Assembly: GCA_950295325.1 (NCBI GenBank)
Contig: OX485803.1
Coordinates: 18,476,001 to 18,540,000, forward strand
Source: Polytrichum commune
Lineage: Eukaryota; Streptophyta; Polytrichopsida; Polytrichales; Polytrichaceae
Reading direction: 5' to 3'
Length of the DNA stretch: 64,000 bases
Shown: positions 25,294-34,610 of the stretch, piece after piece
Position numbering within the stretch: the first letter of the stretch is position 1
Layout of the letters: the number at the start of each line of letters is the position of its first letter
The notes under the pieces: model-generated
Told to the model about the DNA's origin: nothing
Databases searched by the model: none
What the model saw: only the letters and a program-made list of their open reading frames with translations
Translations under genes and position numbers: made by a program

Positions 25294-25558
25294 CCAAAAT
25301 TGAGAAAAATTAATAAAACTTATTTTCCATTGCTTATTTATTCTTAATATAAAAGAAATTAAATTAAAACAGTTAATAACTCAAAGTGTCTCTTTAAAAA
25401 ATGATAGTATCATTTAAAAAGAAAATTTTAAAATATTTTTTTTAAAAAATAAAAAATATCTAATTAAAATGTAAAATTATTTGAAAATTTAAGTCTTTTT
25501 AAAATTGAATAATATAATTTCAAAAATTTGTTAATTATTAACATTTTTTTTATTATAC
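25294..25558. other. AT-rich segment interrupting gag-protease
   Basis: About 265 bp are strikingly AT-rich with long A and T runs, unlike the GC-richer coding sequence on both sides. Both edges resemble ATA(T/C)CCTC, perhaps a small target duplication. It is probably a secondary insertion or an AT-rich intron-like spacer; no ORF is seen. Confidence 0.5.
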
Positions 25559-26404
25559 CTCGGGGTAGATGGAATCTTTCCCGGGGCACCGGGCATCTTT
25601 CCCGGGGTACCATGTTTTACAAAGTATGGCCCTTTTGGCATTCCACACAGCTTATCTTTCAGATGTAGCTGCTCGACCTACTCGCGAGCGTCGAGGCATT
25701 CGATCTAGCATTATACGGATGGTGAATGATTCCGGCATTTTGATGGTCGGTCGGACTGGGTCAACCCTATTCGAGTTGCTCCCAGTGTGTGATGATGGAT
25801 TCAGGAGCACAGCCTGTTATGATCGGCAAAAAGCTTGCGATTGACGGCCGACGATTTGGCTCCTTGCCCATTTACCATCGTCACATCTATTGGCCACGTG
25901 GAGCGGGCCACTGGTTATACTCGGGAGCCATTACAACTTAGCTTCCGAGTGAAGCCTATAGATTCACCCGCACCTCTTCTTCTTAGGTGTGCGGTGACGG
26001 ATGCGACCAACTATGACATTTTAGTTGGTCAGCAAGCATTTTACCCTCTTGGTTTTGGGTTGGACAACTGGACTGAGGAGGCTTGGATCCGCCCAGGTTG
26101 GTCGGCTGGAGACGGTCGTAGGGAACTCCTTCCTGTGGCATTTGCAGCGGCCGCTACCATCGCACCATTATCCATGGTTTTTGGATGCAGTACTATGGTG
26201 GATACATTGCCTCATGGATCCGCATTATTGGAGGAGTCATTAGCATTCATGGGAAGTGCTGAAGATCCACATAGATGGCACCTAGGCATTCCTTGGTGCG
26301 ACATCCCAAGGACCCTCCGTGGCGTGATTCCGCCGGCTTATTCCGAAGGTGTGACGACATTATCCTCTTTTTCTCGGTTATACCACACCATTCATACCGG
26401 ATAG
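25559..26404 (+). pseudogene. retropepsin-like aspartic protease
   Basis: MMDSGAQPVMIGKKLAIDG around 25793-25850 contains the DSGA active-site signature of retroviral-type aspartic proteases. A frame change near 25840 leads into 25835-26404, which reads on through VTDATNYDILVGQQAFYPLG (the conserved I-L-V-G strand) and GFGLDNWTEEAWIRPGW. The frame ends in a TAG at 26402-26404. The methyltransferase frame begins in the next frame a few codons before that point, so protease and methyltransferase were probably one polyprotein separated later by a one-base loss. Confidence 0.8.
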
Positions 26405-27659
26405 TCCATCCACGTTGGCACACCCCATTTTATGGCGCCCTCCAGACACTGGGATTACTTTGGTGGAGTTGTTTGGGGGCATCGGCACAGGATTAACGGC
26501 TGTATTGGAGGTTGGCCATACGGTCAAACAGTATGTCTATGTGGACAACTCTCGAGTATCCACCCGTGTGGCTCGTCACCATTTTCACAAGTTGATGGTG
26601 TTGTATGCACAGCAGTTACACCCGACTGCAATTTGTGGATGTTTTTCACGTCTCCCTCGTGATGTCACACTTATCAGTGAGACCGACTTACGACACTTGG
26701 GTCCGGTGGATATGGTGATTGCGGGATGGCCATGCCAGGGCCATTCACGTTCTGGAGCGGGCCAAGGTCTAGAGGATCCCAGGTCCAGTTTATTTTGGGA
26801 CCTCATCCGCCTAATGCAGTGGTGGTTTTCCCACCAACCTTCCCCTCCAACGTATATTTTCGAGAATGTGCATTTTTTGGGAGACTATCGGGACAAGGTG
26901 TTGGAAGGCGATTATTATGTTCGTCAACACCTTGGAGATCCCATTTTTGTGGATGCCGCGAGCATTGGTTCTTATGCCCACCGGCCTCAGTGGATTTGGA
27001 CCAACCTCACACCGTCATCTACTTTAGCTGCAACATTTTCTGCAGTGCCTCCACCTTTAGATCAAAAGGTGGATGACATCTTGGATCCGAACCGAACTTC
27101 TTTGCCGGATGTTCGAGGTGATTTACCCCCGTTGGCATTAGTCAACAAAGTGCGGGCACCACGGCGGGCTTTTTCCACATTTATGACATTTCCACAATCA
27201 TTTGCTTTCCGCGATCGGGGGCGGGGTATGGTGTGGGATGCTCACATCGAAAACCACATGGAACCATTATCTGACGAGCGGGATCGTGCCATTGGATTCC
27301 GTACTGGCACCACCGCAGCTCCCGCCCTTTCTGAGGGTCTACGATACTTCGTGTTGGGCCAAACCATGGATCTTCATACCATGGTGTGGACTGTTGCTTT
27401 ATGCCTTTCATTGCAAAGGCATCGTGGTGAGCAATGGTTGTCTCTGGGGGCAGAGGACTCTGGTCAGGGGGCACATCGGTCCTCACCCATGGAGGAGGGA
27501 ATTCACGCCATGGTTGGACAAGCTGAACAAATTTTTCAATTTGAGCAGCATGTGATGGAGGAGCTTCGAGCTCAACATTTTTACACTACTTCGGTTTCTT
27601 CGCCTCCGGTGGTGGCTTCATCATCACATATTGGTGGTGATGAAGAAATGCCAGACTAG
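26388..27659 (+). CDS. cytosine-5 DNA methyltransferase domain inside the retroelement polyprotein
   Basis: This domain would transfer methyl from S-adenosylmethionine to C5 of cytosine. The uninterrupted frame of 414 codons from 26415 shows the motifs in canonical order: I, LVELFGGIGTGL (residues 16-27; SAM binding); IV, GWPCQGHSRSG with the catalytic Cys107 of PCQ; VI, FENV with Glu150; VIII-like HRPQWIWTNL (189-198); IX-like RAIGFRTGTT; X, LGQTMDLHTMVW (314-325). The order I to X is not the rearranged order of plant DRM enzymes. No BAH, RFTS or chromodomain is present, so it is not MET1 or CMT. It lies between protease and RT, and no start codon near 26388-26415 stands out, which favours polyprotein expression. 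It is one of the best-preserved frames of the element. Confidence 0.9.
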   Translation, partial: PFIPDSPSTLAHPILWRPPDTGITLVELFGGIGTGLTAVLEVGHTVKQYVYVDNSRVSTRVARHHFHKLMVLYAQQLHPTAICGCFSRLPRDVTLISETDLRHLGPVDMVIAGWPCQGHSRSGAGQGLEDPRSSLFWDLIRLMQWWFSHQPSPPTYIFENVHFLGDYRDKVLEGDYYVRQHLGDPIFVDAASIGSYAHRPQWIWTNLTPSSTLAATFSAVPPPLDQKVDDILDPNRTSLPDVRGDLPPLALVNKVRAPRRAFSTFMTFPQSFAFRDRGRGMVWDAHIENHMEPLSDERDRAIGFRTGTTAAPALSEGLRYFVLGQTMDLHTMVWTVALCLSLQRHRGEQWLSLGAEDSGQGAHRSSPMEEGIHAMVGQAEQIFQFEQHVMEELRAQHFYTTSVSSPPVVASSSHIGGDEEMPD

Positions 27660-29264
27660 CACTGAGACTGGGGCCATGATCAATGCCCCCTCCTCTCATT
27701 AGCAATTAGAGTTTGTGCCAGCATCAGTTGGTTCTCCTTTGGTGGAGAGGGAGACTACATAGTTTGATAATTGGCCACTTGAATTATGCCCTCATATCAA
27801 TGGTGCTGAGGCACGTAAGGTACGAGAATTTATTCGCTCGTACTGTAGATGTTTTGCTTTTAGCCTTCAGGATCTTGAAGGTTATAAAAGAAAACCCATC
27901 CACATTCAGTTGGAGGATGGCCATCCCATTCTTCGGAGACCTAATAGGCTTAGTATTTCCGAGCGGACTGGCGATCAGGCTCGTGGCCGAAAGCTCTTGG
28001 CAGCAGGGCTAATCGAACTTTAATTTCCAACGGGGAGTATGCTTGTGCTACGGTTATGCCATCGAAGAAGGATATCTTTGGCAATTGGACGGAGAAGCGG
28101 ATGTGTGGGGCTTACCGTCCATGCCAGTTAATCAGAAGACCAAGTCGGATCGGTATCCCATGCCGATTCTGGAGGAGTTGTTCGATGCCATCGGATTTTC
28201 TCGGGTCTTTAGCACCTTGGACTTGAGATCCGGATATCACCAACTTCCATTACTTACGGGAGATCGGATGAAGACCGCATTTTGGGAAGTTGATCATGAT
28301 AGGAAGGATCAACTATACCATTGGAAGTTTTTTCCATTTGGCCTCAAGAATGCGCCTGCTGAGTTTCAGAGAGTGATGGACCAAGTTCTCTCTGGCTTGC
28401 CTTTCGCTCGGTGTTACATTGATGACGTGATCATTTTCAGCAAAACACCACAGAAGCATTTAAAGCATCTTCAAGCCGTTTTTGAACGATTACGACGGTG
28501 GAGATTGCGCTTGCACCATGGAAGTGCAAGTTTTTCCATGACTGACTCGCATATCTAGGTCATATGATTATTCCAGGAGGTCTTGGGGTGCAACAAGCTA
28601 AGGTGGACGCCTTGCAGAAGATCCCGGCACCGGTCGATGTGCCGAGACTTCGTGTTTTCTTGGGCTTCGCGAATTACTATCGTCGATTCGTCAAAAACTT
28701 TAGCTTAATCGCCAAATCTCTTACCATTCTCACGAGCAAGGACCAACTTTGGACTTGGATCGTGTGCAACAGCAGGTATTTCAGACATTGAAGTATAAAC
28801 TAGGTGCGGCTCCAGTGCTTCGACGTCCGGATGTCTCCAAATCCTTCTAGTTGCATACGGATTGGAGTTCATTGGGTTTGGGAGCAGTTCTCACTCAGAA
28901 GGATGATTTCGGCTGAGAGTATGCTGTTGCTTACGCTTCACGAAACAATAACACGGCGGAGGCTAATTATTCGTCATACGAAGGAAAAACATTGGCGGCG
29001 GTATGGGCTATTGCCCATTTTCGGCCGTATCTTTATGGTCATCACTTTACTTTAGTGACTGACCATCAGCTGTTATGGTGGCTCATGGAGTCGGATAAGC
29101 TTACTGGCAAGCTTGCCATGTGGGCTTTGTTGCTCCAGGACTATGACTTTGAGGTGGTACACCGTGTTGGAATCACCAACATGGATGCAGATGGATTCTC
29201 ACGCAATCTAAGTCCTTCGGATGAGGACTTGACCGGGGCCAGACCTGTGACATGGAGATTGTGA
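27660..29264 (+). pseudogene. Ty3/gypsy reverse transcriptase and RNase H
   Basis: RT copies element RNA into DNA; RNase H removes the RNA strand. Fragments in shifting frames read in order: REFIRSYCRCFAFSLQDLEG (about 27825), RPVNQKTKSDRYPMPILEEL, FSRVFSTLDLRSGYHQ, KTAFWEVDHD, FPFGLKNAPAEFQRVMDQVL, CYIDDVIIFSKT (YxDD catalytic box near 28415), RVFLGFANYYRRFVKNFS, then RNase H: HTDWSSLGLGAVLTQKDD-like, EGKTLAAVWAIAHFRPYLYG, TDHQLLWWLMESDKL and VHRVGITNMDADGFSRN. Multiple stops and frameshifts disrupt it, for example the stops near 28018 and 28557. Confidence 0.9.
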
Positions 29265-29499
29265 TCGAAAGGCGGTTCCAGGTTGGCACGCGGCTGCTTA
29301 CCTTACTTTATTTTCTGGTGCATCTGTTGAGATTCCGATACAGGGCTCGGATGATGAGACTGATCGGCCTCAAGCTATTGCGGATATATGGGAGGATCTT
29401 TCCGTATTGCATAAGCTTCAACAGGGTACCTTTCCTTTGTCTATTTCGGCAATGGAAAGGGATAGGATTGGACATCGAATAACAAGGTTCCGTTGGGAG

Positions 29500-30780
29500 A
29501 GCAATTTGTTATTTTGATTATGGCCAGATGCGACAAGACGTATTGTTCCTAGGCCGGATCAGAGGGCCTCCTTGGTGCGACAAGTGCACGAGGAACTTGG
29601 CCATTTTGGCATACGCATGACACATTCGATTTTGCGTGGCCAATATTGGTGGACTGGCATGTATCAGCAGGTGGCTGCTTATATCGGGAGGGGTGAAGTT
29701 TGTGACCGGGTTAGGTCTAGCTTTAACAACTTGTCACCTCAGTTACAACCTTTACCTATCATGGGATTGGGCTACCGTTGGTCACTGGACTTTGTAGGGC
29801 CGTTGTTTGTTACATCACGTGGCGCAAAGTACGTGTTAGTGATGGTGGAACATTTTAGCAAGTGGATTGAGCTTGTTGCTCTACCCCAAAACTCTGCAGA
29901 GTTGGCCGCATCCGCCTTTTTGAATCGTGTGTTGGCATGTTTTGGAGCACTAGCTGAGGTGTTGACGGACCAAGGGAAGGAGTTCCTTGGTGCTTTTGAG
30001 GAGTCAGACAACCAAGCGTGGCTTGAGGAAGTATGGATTACTTCAGGGAAGCCACCGGGATTGGGACCTTATGTTACCTTGGATTGTTATGGGCTTTCAA
30101 TTTAGTAGGCAGGCCTCTTTGGCATCCTACAGCTCGTATCAGTTATTATATGGACGTGAGCCTATTCTCCCGAGTTCTATTCGGGAAAAGTTAGCTCCTA
30201 TTGTGGAATTGGATGACCCAAACATTTGGGCAGAATGTTTGTAGAAGCGGGCTTAATTCTTCCAGAGGGCCATGTCTATGGCTATGGAGAATTTGTTCAT
30301 TGCTCAGCACCGTGATACATTGCGTTATGCACGCATTCGCAGTGGTGCTTACCGACCTCAGTTGCGGAAATTCCGGCAAGGGGATTATGTTTATCTCCAA
30401 CGTGAGGTGCCTACGACATTGGATATCAGGGCGGGACGCACTATCCTTCGGGTGAAGGAGGTGTTGCCGAATGTTTTGTTGTTATTGGAAGGCAAGGATG
30501 GCAGAGAATATCGCGAGCATTCCAAAAACTGTACCCCATGTCATCTACCCATTGATAGTACAGTTCTTCCTGAACTGGCCGTCGTGCCAGAGGGTCTTCC
30601 ATGTTTTGTGTGTGGAAAGAAGAAATTACCGGCTACTGTGCTCTTGTGTAATCAGTGTCAATGTGGTTGGCACATGGCATGCTTGAGGCCACCCTTGACT
30701 TCTCTACCATCTGGACAGTGGAGTTGTCCTTGTTGTCGAGGATCTTCGGTACTTGGTGCTCCCACCAATCGTACTTAATG
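29500..30780 (+). pseudogene. Ty3/gypsy integrase with C-terminal PHD finger
   Basis: The integrase N-terminal zinc region (RQVHEELGHFGIRMTHSIL, later CDR) and core (YRWSLDFVGPLF first Asp; LTDQGKEFLGAF second Asp) are visible in 29572-30000. The frame then jumps to KRGLRKYGLLQGSHRDWDLM, so the segment expected to hold the catalytic Glu is missing. After LLYGREPILPSSIREKL and two stops near 30241, 30272-30778 carries the integrase C-terminal fold (RKFRQGDYVYLQREVP). It ends in a PHD finger: CFVC (201-type pair), CNQC, GWHMAC and CPCC, a full C4-H-C3 ligand set. A chromodomain, usual for chromoviruses, is not seen here. Confidence 0.88.
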
Positions 30781-31062
30781 ATCATGTGTGGTTTTCATCA
30801 TCTTGTGCCTAACAAAATTGAAGATGAGGAATTATGGCTTACAAACGCAATCGATATGAGGCGGTAAAATTAATTCTGTGGAATCTGATGGCCAACTATC
30901 AGAGGCGATTAAGGATAGGGCTCACATTGCACCCAACCTACAGTTCTTTGGGATGACGTTCGCTACATTAGTTAGTTGCGGAACAATCCTTCATTATCCA
31001 TACCCTTGGATTGATTTCGTCCTAGCTGCTTAGCGGGACTCCATAGTTAGCTAAGGGGGGCA
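30781..31062 (+). other. retroelement 3' untranslated region and polypurine tract
   Basis: This is non-coding sequence after pol. It ends with the purine run AAGGGGGG at 31053-31060, followed by CA and then the LTR beginning TGTCGAAATG. A polypurine tract directly before the 3' LTR is what plus-strand priming requires. Confidence 0.75.
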
Positions 31063-31495
31063 TGTCGAAATGTGTTGTTCATGTGTGACCTTGCTATGTT
31101 TTAGTGTTGTTTGTTAGTGATGGTTGGTACTTGAGCTGCAGTGACACACGATCGGTATTTACACGACAGTTGTCACAGTATGCGGCATCGGCGGCCGCAC
31201 CTTATCCGTTGGGCTTCATCCATTTAGAGTTGGATGGATGAACCTTAGTTTTGGAAAGTTAAGAGCCTCCTCCTTGGCTTGGCATTCTTACCAAGTCAAG
31301 TCTTGTGAGTGAGTGTGTGGAGAGAGCTTGTGTGAGGTGTAGATTGCATGTTTTCGCAAGAAACCTTGAGTTCTTCTCCCCTCTCTTGTACTTTTGGATT
31401 CTTCCGTGGTGGAGTGAGAGATAGCTTGACTAATTGTGTGCATTTGAAGAGAGAGATTTAGAACTATTATGAGTGTTCTACTCTCTTCCTTCTCA
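31063..31495 (+). repeat. full LTR (B1 + A2), TG...CA
   Basis: The 433-bp LTR starts TGTCGAAATGTG after the polypurine tract and ends CTTCCTTCTCA. Its first 106 bp (B1, to ACGACA at 31168) recur alone at 37027-37131. The remainder (A2, from TGTCAC at 31171) recurs alone at 21326-21660. The B/A join contains GACA-GT-TGTC, a small palindrome. Confidence 0.8.
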
Positions 31496-31496
31496 C

Positions 31497-32265
31497 CTAG
31501 CACCTAAGGCATGCAAGGCCTGCGACATAGCTGCCACTGACACATTAATCTGATTGTAAGATAAAATATGACTATCATTACTGCAGGTTAGAGTCACACC
31601 CAAAGGGACCCTCAACATCTCCACCAACTCAGCCCTAAAGCTATCTCTCTCCTTGCGATCCCTCTCAGCAAACACCTTCACGACAATCGGATCAGATATA
31701 ACATTTAGCCAATCGCTAAACTCGGCTAGATCCCTTATCTTCACTCGATGATTGGCAGGGCGAACCATGATCCCAAATAAATCAAGCAAATCAAGAATTA
31801 GCATGCAAAAACAAGCTGCATCCACATCCATTCGCCTAGGATCATTAAGCTCAGTGTCATGCGACAAAGCCTCAGAGCACCCCACAAGAGGAGCAAATCG
31901 TGGTAAGGTACCTGCCCTAGGCATCGCCAAAGGGGTACGAGGAAAACACGACGGAGACTAGGGTCCTCCTCACTATCTACACCTCTAGGTCTCTCTACAG
32001 GTGGCGGCAAAGGCACGTCTTCTCCCACTAGCATCTCATCCTGTAAAGGGGGCACATGTAACTCCTCCTCCACCTCATCTTCTAGAGGTGGCATAGCCAA
32101 CTCCTCCACCTCCTCTTCTAAAGGAGGCATGGGAGGCTCCTCCTCTAGCAATTCCTCATCAGAGGCGCTCAAATCAATCACCTCAACCTCAAATCGATCC
32201 CCTAACCCTAGGGCATCAAAAGCCCTCCAATGCACATCCGGGATGGGAAATTGAAAATCTATGGA
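31497..32265 (-). pseudogene. unknown acidic/proline-rich protein fragment cut off by the LTR
   Basis: On the minus strand a frame from about 32265 (PIPDVHWRAFDALGLGDRF) to about 31900 contains repeated acidic-proline units of the type PPLEEEVEELAMPPLEDEV. A one-step frame change near 31930 leads to a second frame (FAERDRKERDSFRAELVEML) that runs straight into the LTR and stops there at 31493. I do not recognise the family. The reading frame is older than the join to the LTR, so segment X contains pre-existing sequence rather than element-specific DNA. Confidence 0.5.
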
Positions 32266-32384
32266 AAGTAAATGTCTGAATTATCTCACAAGGCCAACTG
32301 GAATGCTGCAAAACCAATACATAATAATTTAAAACAGTTTTCCAGCTTCCTAAAATACCCAGCCACATTCAACAGCCCATAACT

Positions 32385-34610
32385 TTCTCTGTACAACTCT
32401 GATTGCCAAATGGAAAGATGCATTGGATGCGTCTTTCAAAGGCGCATCCAATGATATAGGACACTCAAACATTGATGAAAATTTGAGGAAGATATTCTAG
32501 AAAGAAGCATTCTAGGTTTAAGCCCAGAATGCTTCTTTCTAGCATAACTTTCTGTCTGTAACTCTGATTGCCAAATAGAAAGATGCATTGGATGCGTCTT
32601 TGAAAGACACATCCAATGATATATGACACTCCAACAATGATAAAGATTGGAGGAAGATATGCTACAAAAAAACATTCTGGGTTCAAGCCCAGAATGCTTC
32701 TTTTTATCATAACTTCTTCTCATCAACTCTGATTAAAGAGAGTCGGCCCATGGCCCATGGCCCAGAGTGTTTCTTTCTATCATGATTATTTATTATAAAC
32801 TCACATTCACAAAACGAAAATGGCATTGGATGCGCATTTGAAATGCGCTTCCAATGCATATATAACTCTCTAACATTGATCGACAATTGACAAAATTATG
32901 ATAAAAAGAAGCATTCTGGGTTTTGGCCCAGAATGCTTCAATCTATCATAACTTTTTGTCATCAACCCTGATTGAAGAGAAACATGATGCATTGAATGCG
33001 CCTTTCAAAGACGCATCCAATGCATATATAGCTTGCGAACATTGCTCAAAAATTGACAAAGTTATGATAGGGAAAAGCAATCTGGGCCATGGGCAGAAAC
33101 CCTCTTTCTATCATAACATTTTACCATCAACTCGGATTGCAAAAAGGAAAATTGCGTTAGATGCGCCTTGTAAAGACGCATCCAATGCTAACCTAGATAA
33201 ACAATTGACCGAGTTATGTTAATAAGAAGCAATCTGGGCCATGGCCAGAACCTCGGATTGCAAAACGGAAAATTCTTTTTATCATAACATATTATCATCA
33301 ACTCGGATTGCAAAACGGAAAATTGGGTTGGATGCGCCTTGCAAAGACCCATCCAAGGTATGTGTGACTTGCTAACATTGATCACAAATTGACCAAGTTA
33401 TGATAGTAAGAAGCAATCTGGGCCATGGCCAGAATGATTCTTTCTATCATAAGATTTTATCATCAATTCGGATTGCAAACCAAAAATTGGGTTGGATGCG
33501 CCTTCAAAAGACGCATCCGATGCATGTATAACTTGCTAACATTCATAAAACATTGACCAAGTTATGATAGGAAAAAGCAATCTGGGCCATGGTCAGATTG
33601 ATTCTTTCTATCATAACATTTTAACATCAACTCGGATTGCAAAAAAAAAATTACGTTGGATGCGCCTTGCAGAGACGCATTCAATGCATGTTTAACTTGC
33701 TAACATTGATCAACAATTGACCAAATTATGATAGGAAGAAGCAATCTAAGCCATGGCCCAGAATGATTCTTTTTCTAACATATCTTTTCGTCATCAATTC
33801 TGATTGAAGAAAGGAAAACTGAATTGGATGCGCTTCAATGCATGTATCACTTGCTAACATTGATAAAGATTTGACAAAGATATGTTAGAAAGAAGCATTC
33901 TGGGTTTTGGCCCAGATTGCTTCTTTCTAGCATATCTTTTTGTCATCAACTCCGATTGAAAAAAAAAATATTGCATTAGATGCGCCTTACAAAGACGCAT
34001 CCAGTAAATATATAACATGCTTACATTGATAAACAATTGATCAAGTTATGCTAGAAATAAGCATTGTGGGTTTTGGCCCAGAATGCTTCTTTCGGTCATG
34101 TCTTTCACATACCAACTTCAAAAAATCAATATAAAATATTAAACGAAGCGCATTGAAAATGCGTTCCTAAAGAGCTATAGATCAAACATAATTGATTGCA
34201 TATGAGAAAGTTATTGAGGTTTGAAGCTTGCTGGGTTTAGACCCAGCAAGCTTCAAACCTCAATTTCTTTCTCATATGACGTATTTACAAAAAAAGTAAA
34301 GATATCCTTAGAAGCGCATAGGAAAGGCGCTCGTAATGAGCCAAATATCATAGCAAATGGAGACAATATGAGAGAGAAAATGCATTTTGAAGCTTGCTGG
34401 GCCGAAACCCAGCAAGTTCAAACCTTAATCACGTTCTGATATTACGTACCCACAAACAATTAAAGATATCCCCAGAAGTGCCTTGAAAAGGTGCTCCCAA
34501 TGAACCAAATACCATAGCAGCTGGATACAATGTGAGAGAGAAAATACATTTTGAAGCTTGCTGGGCCTAAACCCAGCAAGCTTCAAAGCTTATAAGTTTT
34601 TTTTTCCTTA
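32385..34610. repeat. tandem satellite of ~160-bp monomers, each with two hairpins
   Basis: About ten to thirteen diverged monomers follow each other. Each carries one palindrome of the type GGATGCG(Y)CTTT/AAAG(R)CGCATCC and one of the type AAGCATTCTGGG/CCCAGAATGCTT, separated by CTAACATTGAT..ATTGACAAAGTTATGATAG. From about 34090 a second monomer type appears with stems GAAGCGCATT/AATGCGTTC and GCTTGCTGGG/CCCAGCAAGC. There is no credible ORF. It lies in segment X of the insertion. Confidence 0.85.

Noticed and set aside
26388-27659. Methyltransferase as a host gene (MET1, CMT, DRM)
   Set aside because: No introns or accessory domains, motif order unlike DRM, and a position between protease and RT in the same orientation.
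32385-34610. CRISPR-like array
   Set aside because: The repeats are diverged 160-bp monomers without unique spacers, in a plant genome; it is a satellite.
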